A stretch of DNA of 64,000 nt from the NCBI GenBank assembly GCA_028554755.1, contig JAPTOF010000020.1, positions 315,001 through 379,000 of the forward strand, written 5' to 3'. The stretch comes from Cordia subcordata (taxonomy: Eukaryota; Streptophyta; Magnoliopsida; Boraginales; Cordiaceae). Of this stretch, positions 46,994 to 58,515 are shown in pieces (the first letter of the stretch is position 1; every line of letters starts with the position of its first letter). The translations under genes were made by a program, and so were the position numbers. A model generated the notes under the pieces. The model saw only the letters and a list, made by a program, of their open reading frames with translations, had not been told where the DNA came from and ran no database searches.

Positions 46994-49189
46994 CTTGAAC
47001 CATGCTTGCCCTCAAGCATGAAAACAATTAAGAATAGGGAATTCACATGCAAGACTAACCAGGACCGAAATTATGCAAAGATTCCAAGTTTTACAACAAA
47101 AAAGAATGCAAGTCCTGCAATTAAAATTTCCGTACTTTCATGCACATAGCTAGCTTCAAAGAATCCAAAGTACAAAATAAAGTCAAGACATATGTCATCA
47201 AAGCTTCAACTTCACAGTTCACATACCAATTTTATCATTCTATATTCCATCATGTCACCATTCAATCATAGGAACATAATCATTCAAGCTTAATCTCGCA
47301 ACACATGTACAAGTCCTGACCCAATTCAAGCATTTATAAAAAACAAGCAAGTTAACATACTGACAAACTAAATTTTCTTCTTCTTTTAACCAACTCGCAA
47401 TGTTTTTAGCCAAAAGAGTGCACTGATTTTGCAAATTTCTACAGCACTTTTTCCAAAAGTAAGACTTGACTTGACCAAAGATTTTCAAAAAGAAGCCTGA
47501 CTTAGCAAGAAAATTCTCACAATAAACATCTTCATCGAAAATATAGCCACAAAGTTCCCTCAAGATTAATTCCATCAGAATTTCCCACTGGACTTCAAAC
47601 TAACTCAACCATCCATTATAGTAAACACAGGCACATAAACCTTCAAAAGTTCCCCTACCTCGACTCAAAGAAATTCAAAAAAAAAAAAACAAAGGTAAGG
47701 CAGTTTTTCAGCAAGTCAAAACAAGAACCACCACATGTACAAGTCACCTTGCTAGCACCCAAAATACTATGTAAATGAACCTTGCTCCACTTAAGCACAC
47801 AAAAGAGATTTAAGCCAAGTATGATTATGCTAACACAAAGAAGAGAGATCAAAGTACTGCCTTGATAAGCAATTTTTCCTTAAAGAAAATAAGTTTGTGC
47901 CTAGGCCTAGCTGCCGGAAAGCCGGATCACTTCAACTGCCTTTTTTTCACAATTTTCATGAATTTCCTAGAATGTCATCCAACCTTTTTACACGATGACA
48001 AACATTTGTGATGAATGCCTCTGGTTACTCAGTTGATCACAATTTCATGTGGCGTTTACCTCTACTCATGAATCTCTGTCTTTTTTTTTCTTTCTTTTGG
48101 AGACTAGTGGAGTAAAAAGGTGCGCATTTACTTTGATTTCATTCATTCTTGTGTTTTTTTTTCACACTTTCATCACTTTTGCAGGAGTGACCTCAACCCC
48201 GACATAACTTTCCTAGACAGGCACTTTTTCACAATTTTACCACAAAAATAAATCAAGGCAAGTACTTCTCAAACTCAAACTAAGCAGTAGCTTCCAATTG
48301 AAGCGCATGCACATTTTCATCCCAAGTTAAGATTAAGCATGGTTCAAGCGTAGCGTGTTCAAGTATCTATCAAGGGACAAAAACAATGGGGATGGATTTA
48401 CCGCATGTACCAACTTACCCTTGTAAAAAAAACAAGTTTCTCAAGCATGGGGATTAGACTTTTTTTTTTCATGAGGAGTGCCAAGTTTACAAAGTAGACA
48501 GTTGAGCCAAAAATATTTGGACAAATAAAACTAAGGAAACAAAAACTTGACAATTTTTTTTTGTTTTTTTTTCATTTTTTTTCATGAAGACAAGACACAT
48601 GAAGACCCAAACAATACTAAATAAAACACAATTACTTATAAAGACTCAAAATAAAAGACAAAAACAAAAACAAAAACACGAAGTAGTCCTCCCCCACACT
48701 TATCACGCACATTGTCCTCAATGTGTAAATAAAAGAAAACAACAAAATAAAAGAAAAATAAAACACAGATAAAAGAGGGGAAAATGTAAGAGGACTTCCC
48801 TTGAAAAAGGGGCGGGAGGTTGTGGAACTGGATATCATTCATCCGGAGTGGGGCCATGGTACTCAACGAGATTCACCCTTTTTTTTTATTTTTCAAAATA
48901 GCCTTTGCGTGCCCATGCCTAAGCATTCAGTACTCAAATTTTTCCTAAAACAGTTCAAAAACTCCCCAAAATTCCAAAGCAACTCTTACCTGTAAACATC
49001 AAAACTTTCATGCAACATATTTAGATCAAAGTTAGGATTCTCAAGGAAGAAGAAAATAAAAAATTAAAAAAATAAAAGAAAAGTCCTAAAAAGAAAAAAA
49101 ATTGCAAAAAATTAAAATTTTTGACTCTGTAGGTTGCCTCCCACCAGCGCCTTTGTTTAATGTCGTTGGCTCGACATAACCAATTCATC
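46994..49189 (-). other. 3' non-coding part of the gypsy element
   Basis: No open frame of note. On the minus strand it includes cacattgaggacaatgtgcg followed by tgataagtgtgggggagga around 48720-48682, a phrase common downstream of pol in Athila-like elements, and homopolymer tracts. No env-like frame is seen. Confidence 0.75.
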
Positions 49190-49570
49190 TAAGCTTTATC
49201 CGGTGGCTTTTTTGGCTCAATTCTCTCACATATGGACTTCAAATGATGTTTATCAATGTTGATGACTTTGTCATTGCTCAAACTTTTCACTTCAACTACA
49301 CCACAAGAAAACAATTTAGTAACAACAAAAGGACCTACCCATTTAGTCCGTGGATCATCGGGAAACAATTTAAAACCAGAATGATAATATAAAACTTTTT
49401 GTCCAACTAAAAATTGTTTTCCATCAATAACTTTTTCTTATAAACTCTTTTTCTTTTTCTTGCAAATTTTTGTCTTCCCACAAACATTGCTTTTCTTCTT
49501 CTCCAACTCTTGGGGTTGTAACTTCCTATATGCACCTCTCTTGTCCACTATAGGTGGATTCAAGTGACTT
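49190..49570 (-). pseudogene. Integrase C-terminal remnant of the gypsy element
   Basis: Same frame as the protease part. It reads DKRGAYRKLQPQELE, then (after a stop TAA at 49440-49438) VIDGKQFLVGQKVLYYHSGF and TKWVGPFVVTKLFSCGVVEV, ending at about 49190. This is the tail found after the catalytic core in gypsy integrases. Since the reverse transcriptase and integrase core are missing between the protease and this tail, an internal deletion ended near 49560-49620. Confidence 0.8.
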
Positions 49571-51972
49571 TGAATTTTTCCCATTGGCTTCCCTTGATTT
49601 TTCCGCTTAGCAATTGATTCCTGCAAGTTAGTGCTACCTGCAAAAGTCTTCTTAAATTCTTTCAGCTTTTTAAGAGTAGGACTTTCACAAGAAGTAACAC
49701 TTAGCTTATTATCATCAACTGTTTCTAAAGCAAAAACACAAGACACCTCACTAGGATTTTTCATGTCATTATAAACATCAAATTTAACACTATCTCCATC
49801 AAACTCCATAGTGAGAATACCTTTATGCACATCAATTTTAGTTTTAGCTGTACTAAGGAATGGTTTGCCTAGCAAAATTTCACAAGACTTGGAAGATGAA
49901 TCTTCCTCCATATCAAGCACATAAAAATTAGCAGGAAAAACCAAATCATCTACTCGCACTAAAGCATCTTCTAGGACACCTTCAGGATAAACCAAAGACT
50001 TATCAGCTAATTGAATAACAACTCTTGTTTCTTTCAAAGGTTCTACTTTCCAGGGTCCTACATTTAAAGCAGAATAAATGGACTTAGGCATGACATTAAT
50101 GGAAGCTCCTAAATCACACATAGCTTTCTTAATGCATAAAGAGCCTATTTGACAAGAAATAGCAAACATACCTTGGTCCTTGCATTTCGAAAGCAAATCC
50201 TTCTTTTTAAGCACGGCGGAGACATTCTCCCCCACACTTATCTTTTCATTCCCAATGAGCTTCTTTTTGTTAGTGCACAATTCTTTTAGAAACTTTGCAA
50301 TTCGAGGCACTTGTCTAATTGCATCAAGTAAGGAAATATTTACCTCTACCTTGCGAAAAAGCTCAAAAATCTCCTTCTCTTTTTTGGACTTTGCGAATCT
50401 TTCGGGGGAAGGAGACTTAACCACCAGCTCTACACCATTTTTAGGTTCTGTTTTATCTCTGTCTACTAATTTTTCATCGTGCTTTGTGCCCTCTTTTTTG
50501 ATTTTTTTCTCTGTTTCAAGTGCTGTCAACTTTGCGTGCCCATGCCTAGTCTGAAAGTGTTTGTCCAGCAGCTCTTTTTCACTTCGTAGAGTGATTGCGC
50601 ATGCATTTTCCTTTGGATTTGCAACCATTTGAGAAGGTAATTTATCACGTGATTCCAACCTACCTATGGATATGGCTAATTGGCTCATTTGTGTCTCTAA
50701 ATTCTTTATGCTTGCCCTTGTTTCTTGTTGAAATTGTTGAGTGTTAAGACCAAGAGATTTCACAATATCCTCAAGAGAAGTACCTGAACTTGAAGGTGAA
50801 GGCTGCCGTGGTGGTGCTGGTCGTGGTTGGAAGTATTGCTCATTAAGTGGGTGATAATTTTATGGCCTCGCTCCATAGCTCAAATTCGGATGATCCTTCC
50901 AACCGGGGTTATAAGTGGTTGAAAAAGGATCATATCTCCGCTGTGGTGGACCTGGAAATCCTCCAACAGCATTGGCTTGTTGAGGATTCTCTTCTTGGAG
51001 CGTGGGGCACATATCGATCGAATGTCCCGCCTTAGCGCAAATTCTGCAAACCTTTTGAACTGGAACATTACCACCTACAACCAAGCTTTGAACAAGAGCA
51101 GTTAATTGAGTCAATTTCGAATCAATTGAAGAAATACTTACCTCGTTAACTCTTCGTGAAGGTTCTCGTCTCGCTCCGAATTGCTGTGAATTTGCAACCA
51201 TGATAGAAATCAAACCTCTAGCTTGTTGTGGTGTTTTATCAACTATAGCACCTCCGCTTGCGGCATCCATCATTTTTCTCTCTATTAGGAGCAGCCCTTC
51301 ATAAAAATCTTGAATAAGAGATTGCTCCGAAATTCCATGTTGAGGGCAACTAGCACAAAGTCTTTTAAATCTCTCCCACTAGTCATATAGTAGCTCCGAA
51401 TCCTTCTGCTTAATGGTACAAATTTCCTTTCTAATACCAGCTGCCCTTGAAGCAGGGAAGAATTTGTCAAGAAAAGATCTTGCCAGTGCATCCCATGTTG
51501 TGATATATCTGGAGGAAAGGTAGAATAACCATTCTTTTGCTGTATCTGCCAATGAAAACGGAAATGCCCTTAATTTAATTTGATCTTCCGTCACTCCTTG
51601 GGGTTTCATGTTGGAACAAACTACATCAAACTCCTTCAAATGCTTATGTGGATCCTCGTTCTCTAATCCGCGAAAAGTGGGTAGAATGTGCACTAGACCG
51701 GATTTTAGCTCAAAATTTGCGTTCAATGCGGGATAAGTGATACATAGGTGTGATTGATTCAAAGGAACAGCGGCTAATTCACGTAAATTTCTATTATTTT
51801 CAGCCATCTCCTCTTCTTTTTCAGACTCACTAGATGATTCGGACACAGCTTGTGATGTTTCGGATTGTTTCTTAAGTTGTTTCCGAAACTTTGCTTCTTT
51901 TTTCAACCTCTTTGCGGTCTTTTCAATCTCTGGATCAAAATGCAACTCACCTGTATGATCTGAACTTGTCAT
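49438..51972 (-). pseudogene. gag-protease of the gypsy element, two in-frame stops
   Basis: One frame runs from ATG 51972 to 49438 with two in-frame stops: TAG at 51381-51379 (after DSELLYD, just before WERFK) and TAA at 50862-50860 (after NLSYGARP, before NYHPLNEQ). Both look like point mutations. In order: charged N-terminus, retrotransposon gag domain (about 51780-51280), zinc knuckle CRICAKAGHSIDMC (about 51045), a linker with TYNPGWKDHPNLSYG, and a retropepsin-like protease with CDLGASINVMP (about 50120) and ILLGKPFLSTAKTKIDVH (about 49870). The protease motif DLGAS in place of DTG/DSG fits Athila/Tat-type elements as I recall them. Confidence 0.88.
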
Positions 51973-51997
51973 AAAAAGCAAAAAATTTCAGCACCAA

Positions 51998-52015
51998 TCC
52001 CCAGCAACGGCGCCA
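51998..52015 (-). other. Primer binding site (tRNA-Asp type)
   Basis: tggcgccgttgctgggga, five bases inside the 5' LTR. It is complementary to the 3' end of tRNA-Asp except for one T where C is expected. Confidence 0.88.
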
Positions 52016-52020
52016 AAATT

Positions 52021-53396
52021 TGATGGGCGTCGAAACCACCAAAAATAAATTCCTATCTCTTGCCTTGCAACTTTAATTTGTGTACGCGGTGAGAAAAGGG
52101 TTGAGTCCACAGGGATTGGAGAAATTTAGAATATGCTAATTATGTCAAGTAGATTAATCAAGTGAGTCACAAGCAAAACAGGGGGTTTAAATGCAAAAAT
52201 AAGTAAAATAAACAAAACTGTCCAGCCACTGGTCGCGCTGCGTGGGCACGCAACTTGGCCAGAAAATAAAAAAATGGAAATAAAAATTAAAATGACGAAA
52301 ATATGCAATTCTAAATTAATGCAAGGCTGTAAAATCAGAAAATCAACGAGAATAAAATCTAGCCTAAGGAACAATCGCAATTTCGGCCAACAAATTCGAT
52401 CATAGATGCAAAAATACTTTCAACTATTTCGATAAGTTAGTTATGGTTATTGGCTCGGCCTAATACCCTCAGCTTTCCTTACAGAGTTGATAACGGTTTA
52501 AATCTCCTACGATTTTCCCACTATCACCTTACCTATTAGATGTTCTAATCCTCGGAGATACCCGCAGGATCTATCTAACGGCAACAATAAAAATCTAGAA
52601 AGACCTGATTTTAAAAGTTAATACTCTCACGGTTATTGCTCATTTAGATTACGTAATTACACAGGAAACCTGATTACCACTATATTTAGATTAATTAAAT
52701 TAATCTAATTGGCTACCTATTGTCATGCAATTAAATAATCGCGCGCAAAATTAAATAATCGCAGATCAATATTAATTATTAAAGCAGTAAATGCGCAAAT
52801 ATCAAAATAGAATGAAAGGAATAAAAACACTTAGATCTCACAAATTTGATGAACTGAAATCTTGATTAATCCTCGTCTAGAAAAAAAATTAGAACAGCTT
52901 CTCCATGAATGTCACCCAAAGAATAAAGAGAAAATTTATTGTTGTTTGCTAAAAGCTGTCTATTAAAAGTTGTCTACCTTCCAAAGTGCAAATAAGAGGT
53001 ATTTATATAAGAAAAACCCTAACCTATTTTCCTTGTTGGATAAGGAAACCTGGCCCAAAAAGAATAATAAGGTAAAAGCCTGAAATAAGTCTAACAAAAT
53101 AAAAAGCCTGCTAATATCTAATCTAATTCCTTCCAAAAGCCCAGAAAAATGTCTTCCATCTTGGTCAACCCAGTCAAATCCGCGTAACAATTAAATGGCA
53201 TTTTTTCACGTGACGATGTCAACTTTGACTGCTACAAACATGTCCAAAAAGCTTCTACATCCATATGTAATGCATCCAGCTTCTTTTCCTAAGCACATTT
53301 ATGCAAAATTACATTAAAAACATCAATTAAGAAGCATTCTATTCCAAAATCAAGTGCATCTAATATATAAATTAAATACTTATTTAGAACTTATCA
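52021..53396 (-). repeat. 5' LTR of the gypsy element
   Basis: 1376 bp, partner of 45607-46981. Its inner end (on the minus strand, cgacgcccatca) is followed by the primer binding site, which fixes element orientation. Confidence 0.95.
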
Positions 53397-54171
53397 TAAA
53401 CATATATTTGAGAAACAACACATAAACCTGCAAAACACACATAGACCTAAAGGAACAAATAGTAAAACAAAAAGAGAAAAAACTGTACACAAATGAGTCA
53501 TGACAGAACTGAGCTTGGGGAGTATTACGTGTTCAGCTTGGAAACTCTATACATAAAGCAAATTGGGTAACAAGTAAATCCCATAAACATGTTAGATGTT
53601 TATTAGAGTGAACTTCACCATCTTTTATGTCTTATTGAAATTACATGTTACTCACATGTTACATGTTGTGTCATGCAAGTGAACTTGTACATCTAAAAGA
53701 TTTATGCAAAATTTTTATTTTAATTTCACTCTAACAACTTATATATTTTATAGATATATATGTATATAAGATACCTTTCCAGTTTAAGAATGGTGAAGCA
53801 ATGCGTAACTCTTAAAACAAAGGGGACTAAAGTGAACTAATAGGCAGACAATTGTGGACTAATTGTAAAATTTTTCTGGTTTAAGACAAACAAAAAACTG
53901 CACAAAGGATTTGAGACCAATGGTCCATTCATAAGGGCCAAGAAGCCCGGCCCTAAACGGCCTACCCAAACATCAACAAGGAAGCCGACCTAGAATAATT
54001 GAATCAAGCATCAAAAGCACCGTGGAGCATCAGAGAAGCCGAAGCCCACCTAGCTGAAAAGAATATTATTTACTGGCCTTTTCCAAGAGGTGACTAATGC
54101 AAGATGATCTTTTCACAACATTCTTATAAATTTCAAACAATTAAAATATTATGTTATCATAAGACTCGACA
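53397..54171. other. Intergenic, no gene seen
   Basis: No recognisable coding. An open frame starting at 54104 runs into the LINE insertion at 54172, so only its later part has a known origin. Confidence 0.5.
54161..54171. repeat. Target-site duplication of the LINE, left
   Basis: aagactcgaca; repeated at 54659-54669. Confidence 0.85.
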
Positions 54172-54658
54172 CGGTTTCTGTTCGTGTTCGTGGCTTAATT
54201 TCCTCAACAAAAAGCCAACAAAACTCAAAATGTTGTCTTGGGACATTCAGGTTGATCCGTTAAGTATTCTTTATTGTTGCAACACAAAAAGCAAAGAGCA
54301 CTTGTATTTTGAATGTGGGATTGTCAAATATATTTGAAAGAAGGGGATGAGAATGATGCGTGCTCCTCACTAGACACTCTCGAGAAGCTGTTTGCGGCTG
54401 TTTCGTAAATCGAATGTGAACATAAATTTCTTCAAAGCTATAGCGACAAAATTATTTTCTGAAGCAGTTGTTTATCGTAAAGAACTTGTTCAATACCAGT
54501 AGGAAATATGCTAAAACTTGTACAAATAGGTTAGTTTGTAATATCTGGATGGTTGATTTGAACATTTGCGGTAGCTGCTTTGTCTCTTTTTATTTTGTCA
54601 AATTTCTCGTTTTGATCAATGAAAGTTACTTGCTTATTTAGCCCAAAAAAAAGAAAAG
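54172..54658 (+). mobile_element. 5'-truncated LINE (L1-type) copy
   Basis: 487 bp between 11-bp direct repeats (aagactcgaca at 54161-54171 and 54659-54669) and ending in an A-rich tail (cccaaaaaaaagaaaagaa). The 5' part reads WLNFLNKKPTKLKMLSWDIQ, then KSKEHLYFECGIVKYI, the reverse-transcriptase zinc-binding domain (zf-RVT) near the C-terminus of plant L1 ORF2. The remainder is the ORF2 tail and 3'UTR. It is 5'-truncated, as expected for target-primed reverse transcription. Confidence 0.87.
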
Positions 54659-54811
54659 AAGACTCGACATTGATAAAATTCTTTTACTCCATCTGATGAA
54701 CCTCACGGAGATTAGTGAAAGAGAAAAGAAGAACGAAATTGTGATACGAGGTAATTCGAAAAACCTGGGCTTATGAATTATAAAAATTGAAGCAAAATAT
54801 GGTGGAAGTTA

Positions 54812-54883
54812 AAGTCCTAATGGGAATCGAACCCAGGTCGCTGGATTCAAAGTCCAGAGTACTAACCACTACACCATAGAACC
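54812..54883 (-). tRNA. tRNA-Gln(TTG): tRNA-Gln (anticodon TTG)
   Basis: 72 nt on the minus strand beginning ggttctatggtgtagtggtt. The anticodon arm ctgga-ctTTGaa-tccag gives TTG (reads CAA). D arm and box A (tggtgtagtggtt) and T loop/box B (gggttcgattccc) are present. Deviations: acceptor pair 1 is a G-T wobble and the outermost T-stem pair is C-T, where the plant consensus as I recall it has pairs. It is probably functional or only lately decayed. A T run that could end pol III transcription is not perfect downstream (ttt at 54812-54810). Nuclear type: no CCA is encoded. Confidence 0.85.
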
Positions 54884-55060
54884 TTAGGCATCATCAAGTG
54901 GTCTTCTCCAATCATCAAAAAAAAGAAGCGTGATTCAAGTGGCATCCCATCTAAGGTTTATATATATATATATATTACCTGCTAATATACAACCAATTAA
55001 TATTTGGATATGAAGGGTTAATTCTTACCAACTTTATCTAGTTACTCTCGGCAACAAACA
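54884..55060. other. Short spacer with (TA)n
   Basis: Contains a (TA)n tract at about 54958-54976; nothing else seen. Confidence 0.5.
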
Positions 55061-56095
55061 TACATGAACCCCTGTGGTCTAAAAAGTCCCGCATAATCCC
55101 TCTTATGGTTTATCAAAAGTGCATTGGACCCACATCATTAAAAGTTTATTATCTTTAACCATAAAATTTTTCAACTACCCAAACTATCCTTCTCTTTTTA
55201 ACTATCCAAACTACACTTCTCTCTTTTACAAAAGAATTAGAGTTAAAAGAATTCGAATATTCAACCTCAAATTAAAATAACAAATATTCTAACCAACTAG
55301 ATTACAAATAATTTATGTTTTAACTTGTTACAATAAAATAAATAAATCATATACATTAACAACTAAAAAAATCACAATCTTTATAGTGAAAAAGAAAGAC
55401 GTAAAAAGTAATTCTTTAAAAGGATTAAAAAATTATAAACAATAACTAATTAATTTTTTTGGAAATAGTTTGACAATTAGATGGTACGCGAAAGTTGTTA
55501 GCGCTAAAAGAACAGCCCGACAAAACTTATCTGACAAATCTGCAGAGGCTTAATTAATATAGCATTTCCCTCACGTTATTTACCTCGTATATTCAGCACA
55601 CAGAAACAGAATGTGTACTTTTGTCAATTTGCTAATCATAACTTCAGCATGTTCTCGTGAATATTTCTATTTTCAAAAAATTTGATAAGTTATTGTTAAT
55701 AATTCTTTTTATGCAAAGCACTATTTTTTTTAATATTTTTTTACTACATGGATTTTGATTTTTGTTTGGTTATTAATGTATATGATATATTTATTTTATG
55801 GTAATAAGTTAAAACATAAATTATTTGTAGCCTAATTGGTTAGATTATTTGTTTTAAATTGAAAGTGAAGGTTCAAATCCTTTTAGCCTTAACTTTTTTT
55901 TTTTTTTGGGTGAAAGAAAGAAAGGTAATTTGGGTAATTAAAAAAATTTATAGTTAAACGTAACAGAAGTTTTAATGGTAGAAGAATGCTTTGCACTTTT
56001 GATAGACCATAATAAGGGGATTATGTGAGACTTTTTAAAACACAGGGGGTCCTATGCACTTTAGATGGACCATAGGGGGTTTGATACATTTTACC
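55061..56095. mobile_element. Fold-back element with long inverted arms
   Basis: Left arm about 55061-55395, right arm about 55740-56095, loop about 350 bp without coding potential. The arms pair along most of their length: cctgtggtctaaaaagtc against gactttttaaaacacagg; ttatggtttatcaaaagtgc against gcacttttgatagaccataa; aaataatttatgttttaact against agttaaaacataaattattt; gtatatgat against atcatatac. Each arm end also holds a second, shorter version of the same phrase (ggaccatagggggtttgata at the right end). This resembles Mutator-like fold-back (long-TIR) elements without a transposase; the superfamily is not proven. Confidence 0.78.
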
Positions 56096-56782
56096 TTTTC
56101 ACAAAATATGTGTTCGGATAGTCCAAAGTCTCGATAATTAGTTATTGGCCTTCCGAAACATCTGTACTCCAGTTGATCTCTAAAAAATTTCATAAAATGG
56201 GTTTTCTAAAGATCCCGAATGACCAATCCGCAGATGAATTGCGAAGGATCTAATAAGTCCAACATTTTTTCCTTTCTTTGTATCTGAAAATCAACAAATT
56301 TGACTCTGCATTATTCAAGAAATTTTGGGTCTTCTTTTTCATATCTAATTATTCGATAATTTCTACAAACATCTCATAGAAATCTAATGGAAAAGAAAAA
56401 ACAAAAAGATGATTTTTGTGTTTTAACAGTTTGGGGAATGGAAAAGGAACTTCCTTTTGAATAAATTCAGATGGTATTTTGTAAATACGTGATTTTCTTG
56501 AATATATTATCAAGGTCGGTGTAGGTGAATATAATATGCTTTTTGATTCCAATGAATTTTCATGTGATCGATTACAATTCTCTATGATTATTCTAATTAA
56601 TATGACGAGATGAAACAATAGGACTGGATTCATATATAATTTGGAACCGGTGATGGTCAAGAGGGCATATCATATTGGGTGTCATAATCTGTTTTAGTTC
56701 GTGGTTGAAGTGAAAAAGTAAGATCAACGTCTATTATTAAATTAATTGTGGGTGACACAAACACTAACACGAACACGAACAC

Positions 56783-56930
56783 TAGCACTAGCACTAGTAC
56801 TAGCACTAGCTCCTGGCGGAAAACTATTAGCACGTTTATGTAAAAGCAACGGTAGAAATAGCAGCGATCATCACATGTTTATGTCACCTAAATTAGCATC
56901 TAGCACTAGCTCCTCGGGGAAAACTATTAA
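56783..56930. repeat. (ACTAGC)n tract and direct duplication
   Basis: Four or five near-perfect ACTAGC/ACTAGT units, and the phrase tagcactagctcctnGnGG followed by aaaactatta present twice. Confidence 0.7.
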
Positions 56931-58510
56931 TACTTTACGGTGATTGTTTTCTACAAAAATTTAGTGCTCCTAATTATTATTTGCCCTATTAAGCTTGAAA
57001 GAGATCTAGGTGTTGAGTCCTTAGTCATAACTAAGATCAGTAATGCCTTTAATTCACATGCGTATAAATATATATACAGCACGAGAGGAAAAAGTGTAGG
57101 ATTAGTTATTATTAGATTGGATTGATCATTTAGATATTTATTTGGTTAGTACCATAAATTATTGGCAGTAGTCTCCATCTTTTTTTGTTTTTGGATCCTA
57201 ATGAATTCAAACCCTATTTTGTGAACCCAAGGTATATATGGCACTCACTATATATATAATCCCGAACTTAATCATGTTACATACTGTGACTAATTTGTTG
57301 TTATTCTATAGTACTGTCGTGGAAATCTACTAAACAATTGATTATATTATTTGCTTATTTAGATGTATAGAATTCTCATGGTCATCAAGCAGTTAACACA
57401 AAGGAAATGCCCATGCATGTTTGCATGTGGATTGTTAGTTTGAGAGTTTGTCTGGCCTAATTTTTAAACATTAGAAGTAAATTTTGTTATGTTCGCAAGT
57501 AACTAAACTCCTAAAGTCGATCTGATCAAAAAAAAAAGAAGAAGAAACTCCTGAAGTAGAGGGAATTTCACCATTGGAATCCCGGGAAAACTAGCTCAAT
57601 AATGCTCCACAAATAAATGCTTGTAGCACTACCGAGAACTTGATTAGAAGTGCTATTAAATAAAAATTTTAAATTATTTGACTTGATATCTTAGAAGTTG
57701 GATTTTTAGTTATTTTGATGGGAATATTAGAATCTCAAAATTATTGAATATTATTTTTTAGGAAAAAAAAGAGAGATAATTTTTGACATTATGTAAAAAT
57801 ACACTTTCAAAAGCCTTTTTTGAGATGTTGTAATTTGTAGCTTCTAATTTTTTTTAATTTTTTTTAACTTTGATTTTTTATGGAAAAGTACTTTTAAAAA
57901 TAGATCAAACAAGCTAGTTCCACCTTTTAAACTCACTGAGTTTATTGTTGAATGTCTAAAAATTAGGTCAAATAAGTTAGTTTTAATTTTAAAAATCATG
58001 AAAAATTAAACACCCATAATTATATGAATTAAACCCATTCGTAACACTTGTCTGCTCAAAGCTGTACACGTTAAAAGGATCCAATCCGATACTTATTTTA
58101 ACAGTGATTAGGAGATGATTTAGACAACCTAGCTACTTTCTGATTTATATTTATATATTGAATCACACTATGAGTTATGGGTACCATTTAATCAAATGAC
58201 TGATAGTTTGATTAGATCTGTAATGTTACAAGGCAACAGCAAGCTAACTGCAATCATATGATTCAAATCTATAATCATATTTGTCATCATTGAAGCAAAC
58301 AGTTCTATATATAATATCTCAAGATTGACTTAAATCGGTCCACCTTCAAAGACTTGTTCCGCAAATCTCTTGCTGATTGATCGTGCATGTATCTTCCAAC
58401 AAAACAAAGTTTGAGGTGCTTCTCACGGAAGGAGCTCGCGATTTTGCAGAGAGTATGAACAATATAATTAATAATAAGCTGTACGTACGTAGCTGCTGCT
58501 GCCACGTACT

Positions 58511-58515
58511 TGAGA
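58511..58515. repeat. Target-site duplication of the copia element, left
   Basis: tgaga; the right flank at 63237-63241 is cgaga, four of five bases matching. Confidence 0.65.

Larger units (their letters stand above)
45607..53396 (-). mobile_element. Ty3-gypsy (Athila/Tat-like) LTR retrotransposon, internally deleted
   Basis: 7.8 kb on the minus strand: 5' LTR 53396-52021, primer site 52015-51998 (tggcgccgttgctgggga), gag from 51972, protease, a short remnant of integrase C-terminus, a long 3' non-coding part and the 3' LTR 46981-45607. The primer site matches the 3' end of plant tRNA-Asp with one mismatch. Reverse transcriptase, RNase H and most of integrase are absent, so the element is non-autonomous. 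Typical family landmarks: gag with TTWDALARSFLDKFFPASRA, a CRICAKAGHSIDMC zinc knuckle, protease with CDLGAS, and gtgtggggga before the 3' part. I see no matching 5-bp target duplication (gaaat against taaac). Confidence 0.92.
56096..58515. other. Intergenic, no gene seen
   Basis: A hexamer-like repeat (actagc units) lies at about 56783-56811, and a 30-bp phrase (ctagcactagctcct, gaaaactatta) is repeated about 100 bp on, at 56900-56929. The minus-strand frame 58535-58305 is open for 76 codons and is cut by the copia insertion at 58516; I do not recognise it. Confidence 0.45.

Noticed and set aside
50180..50554. 124-codon + strand frame
   Set aside because: Antisense shadow of the gypsy gag-protease frame.
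54104..54171. Upstream part of a 77-codon + strand frame
   Set aside because: The frame crosses the LINE target duplication; only the part from 54172 belongs to the LINE, and the join is accidental.
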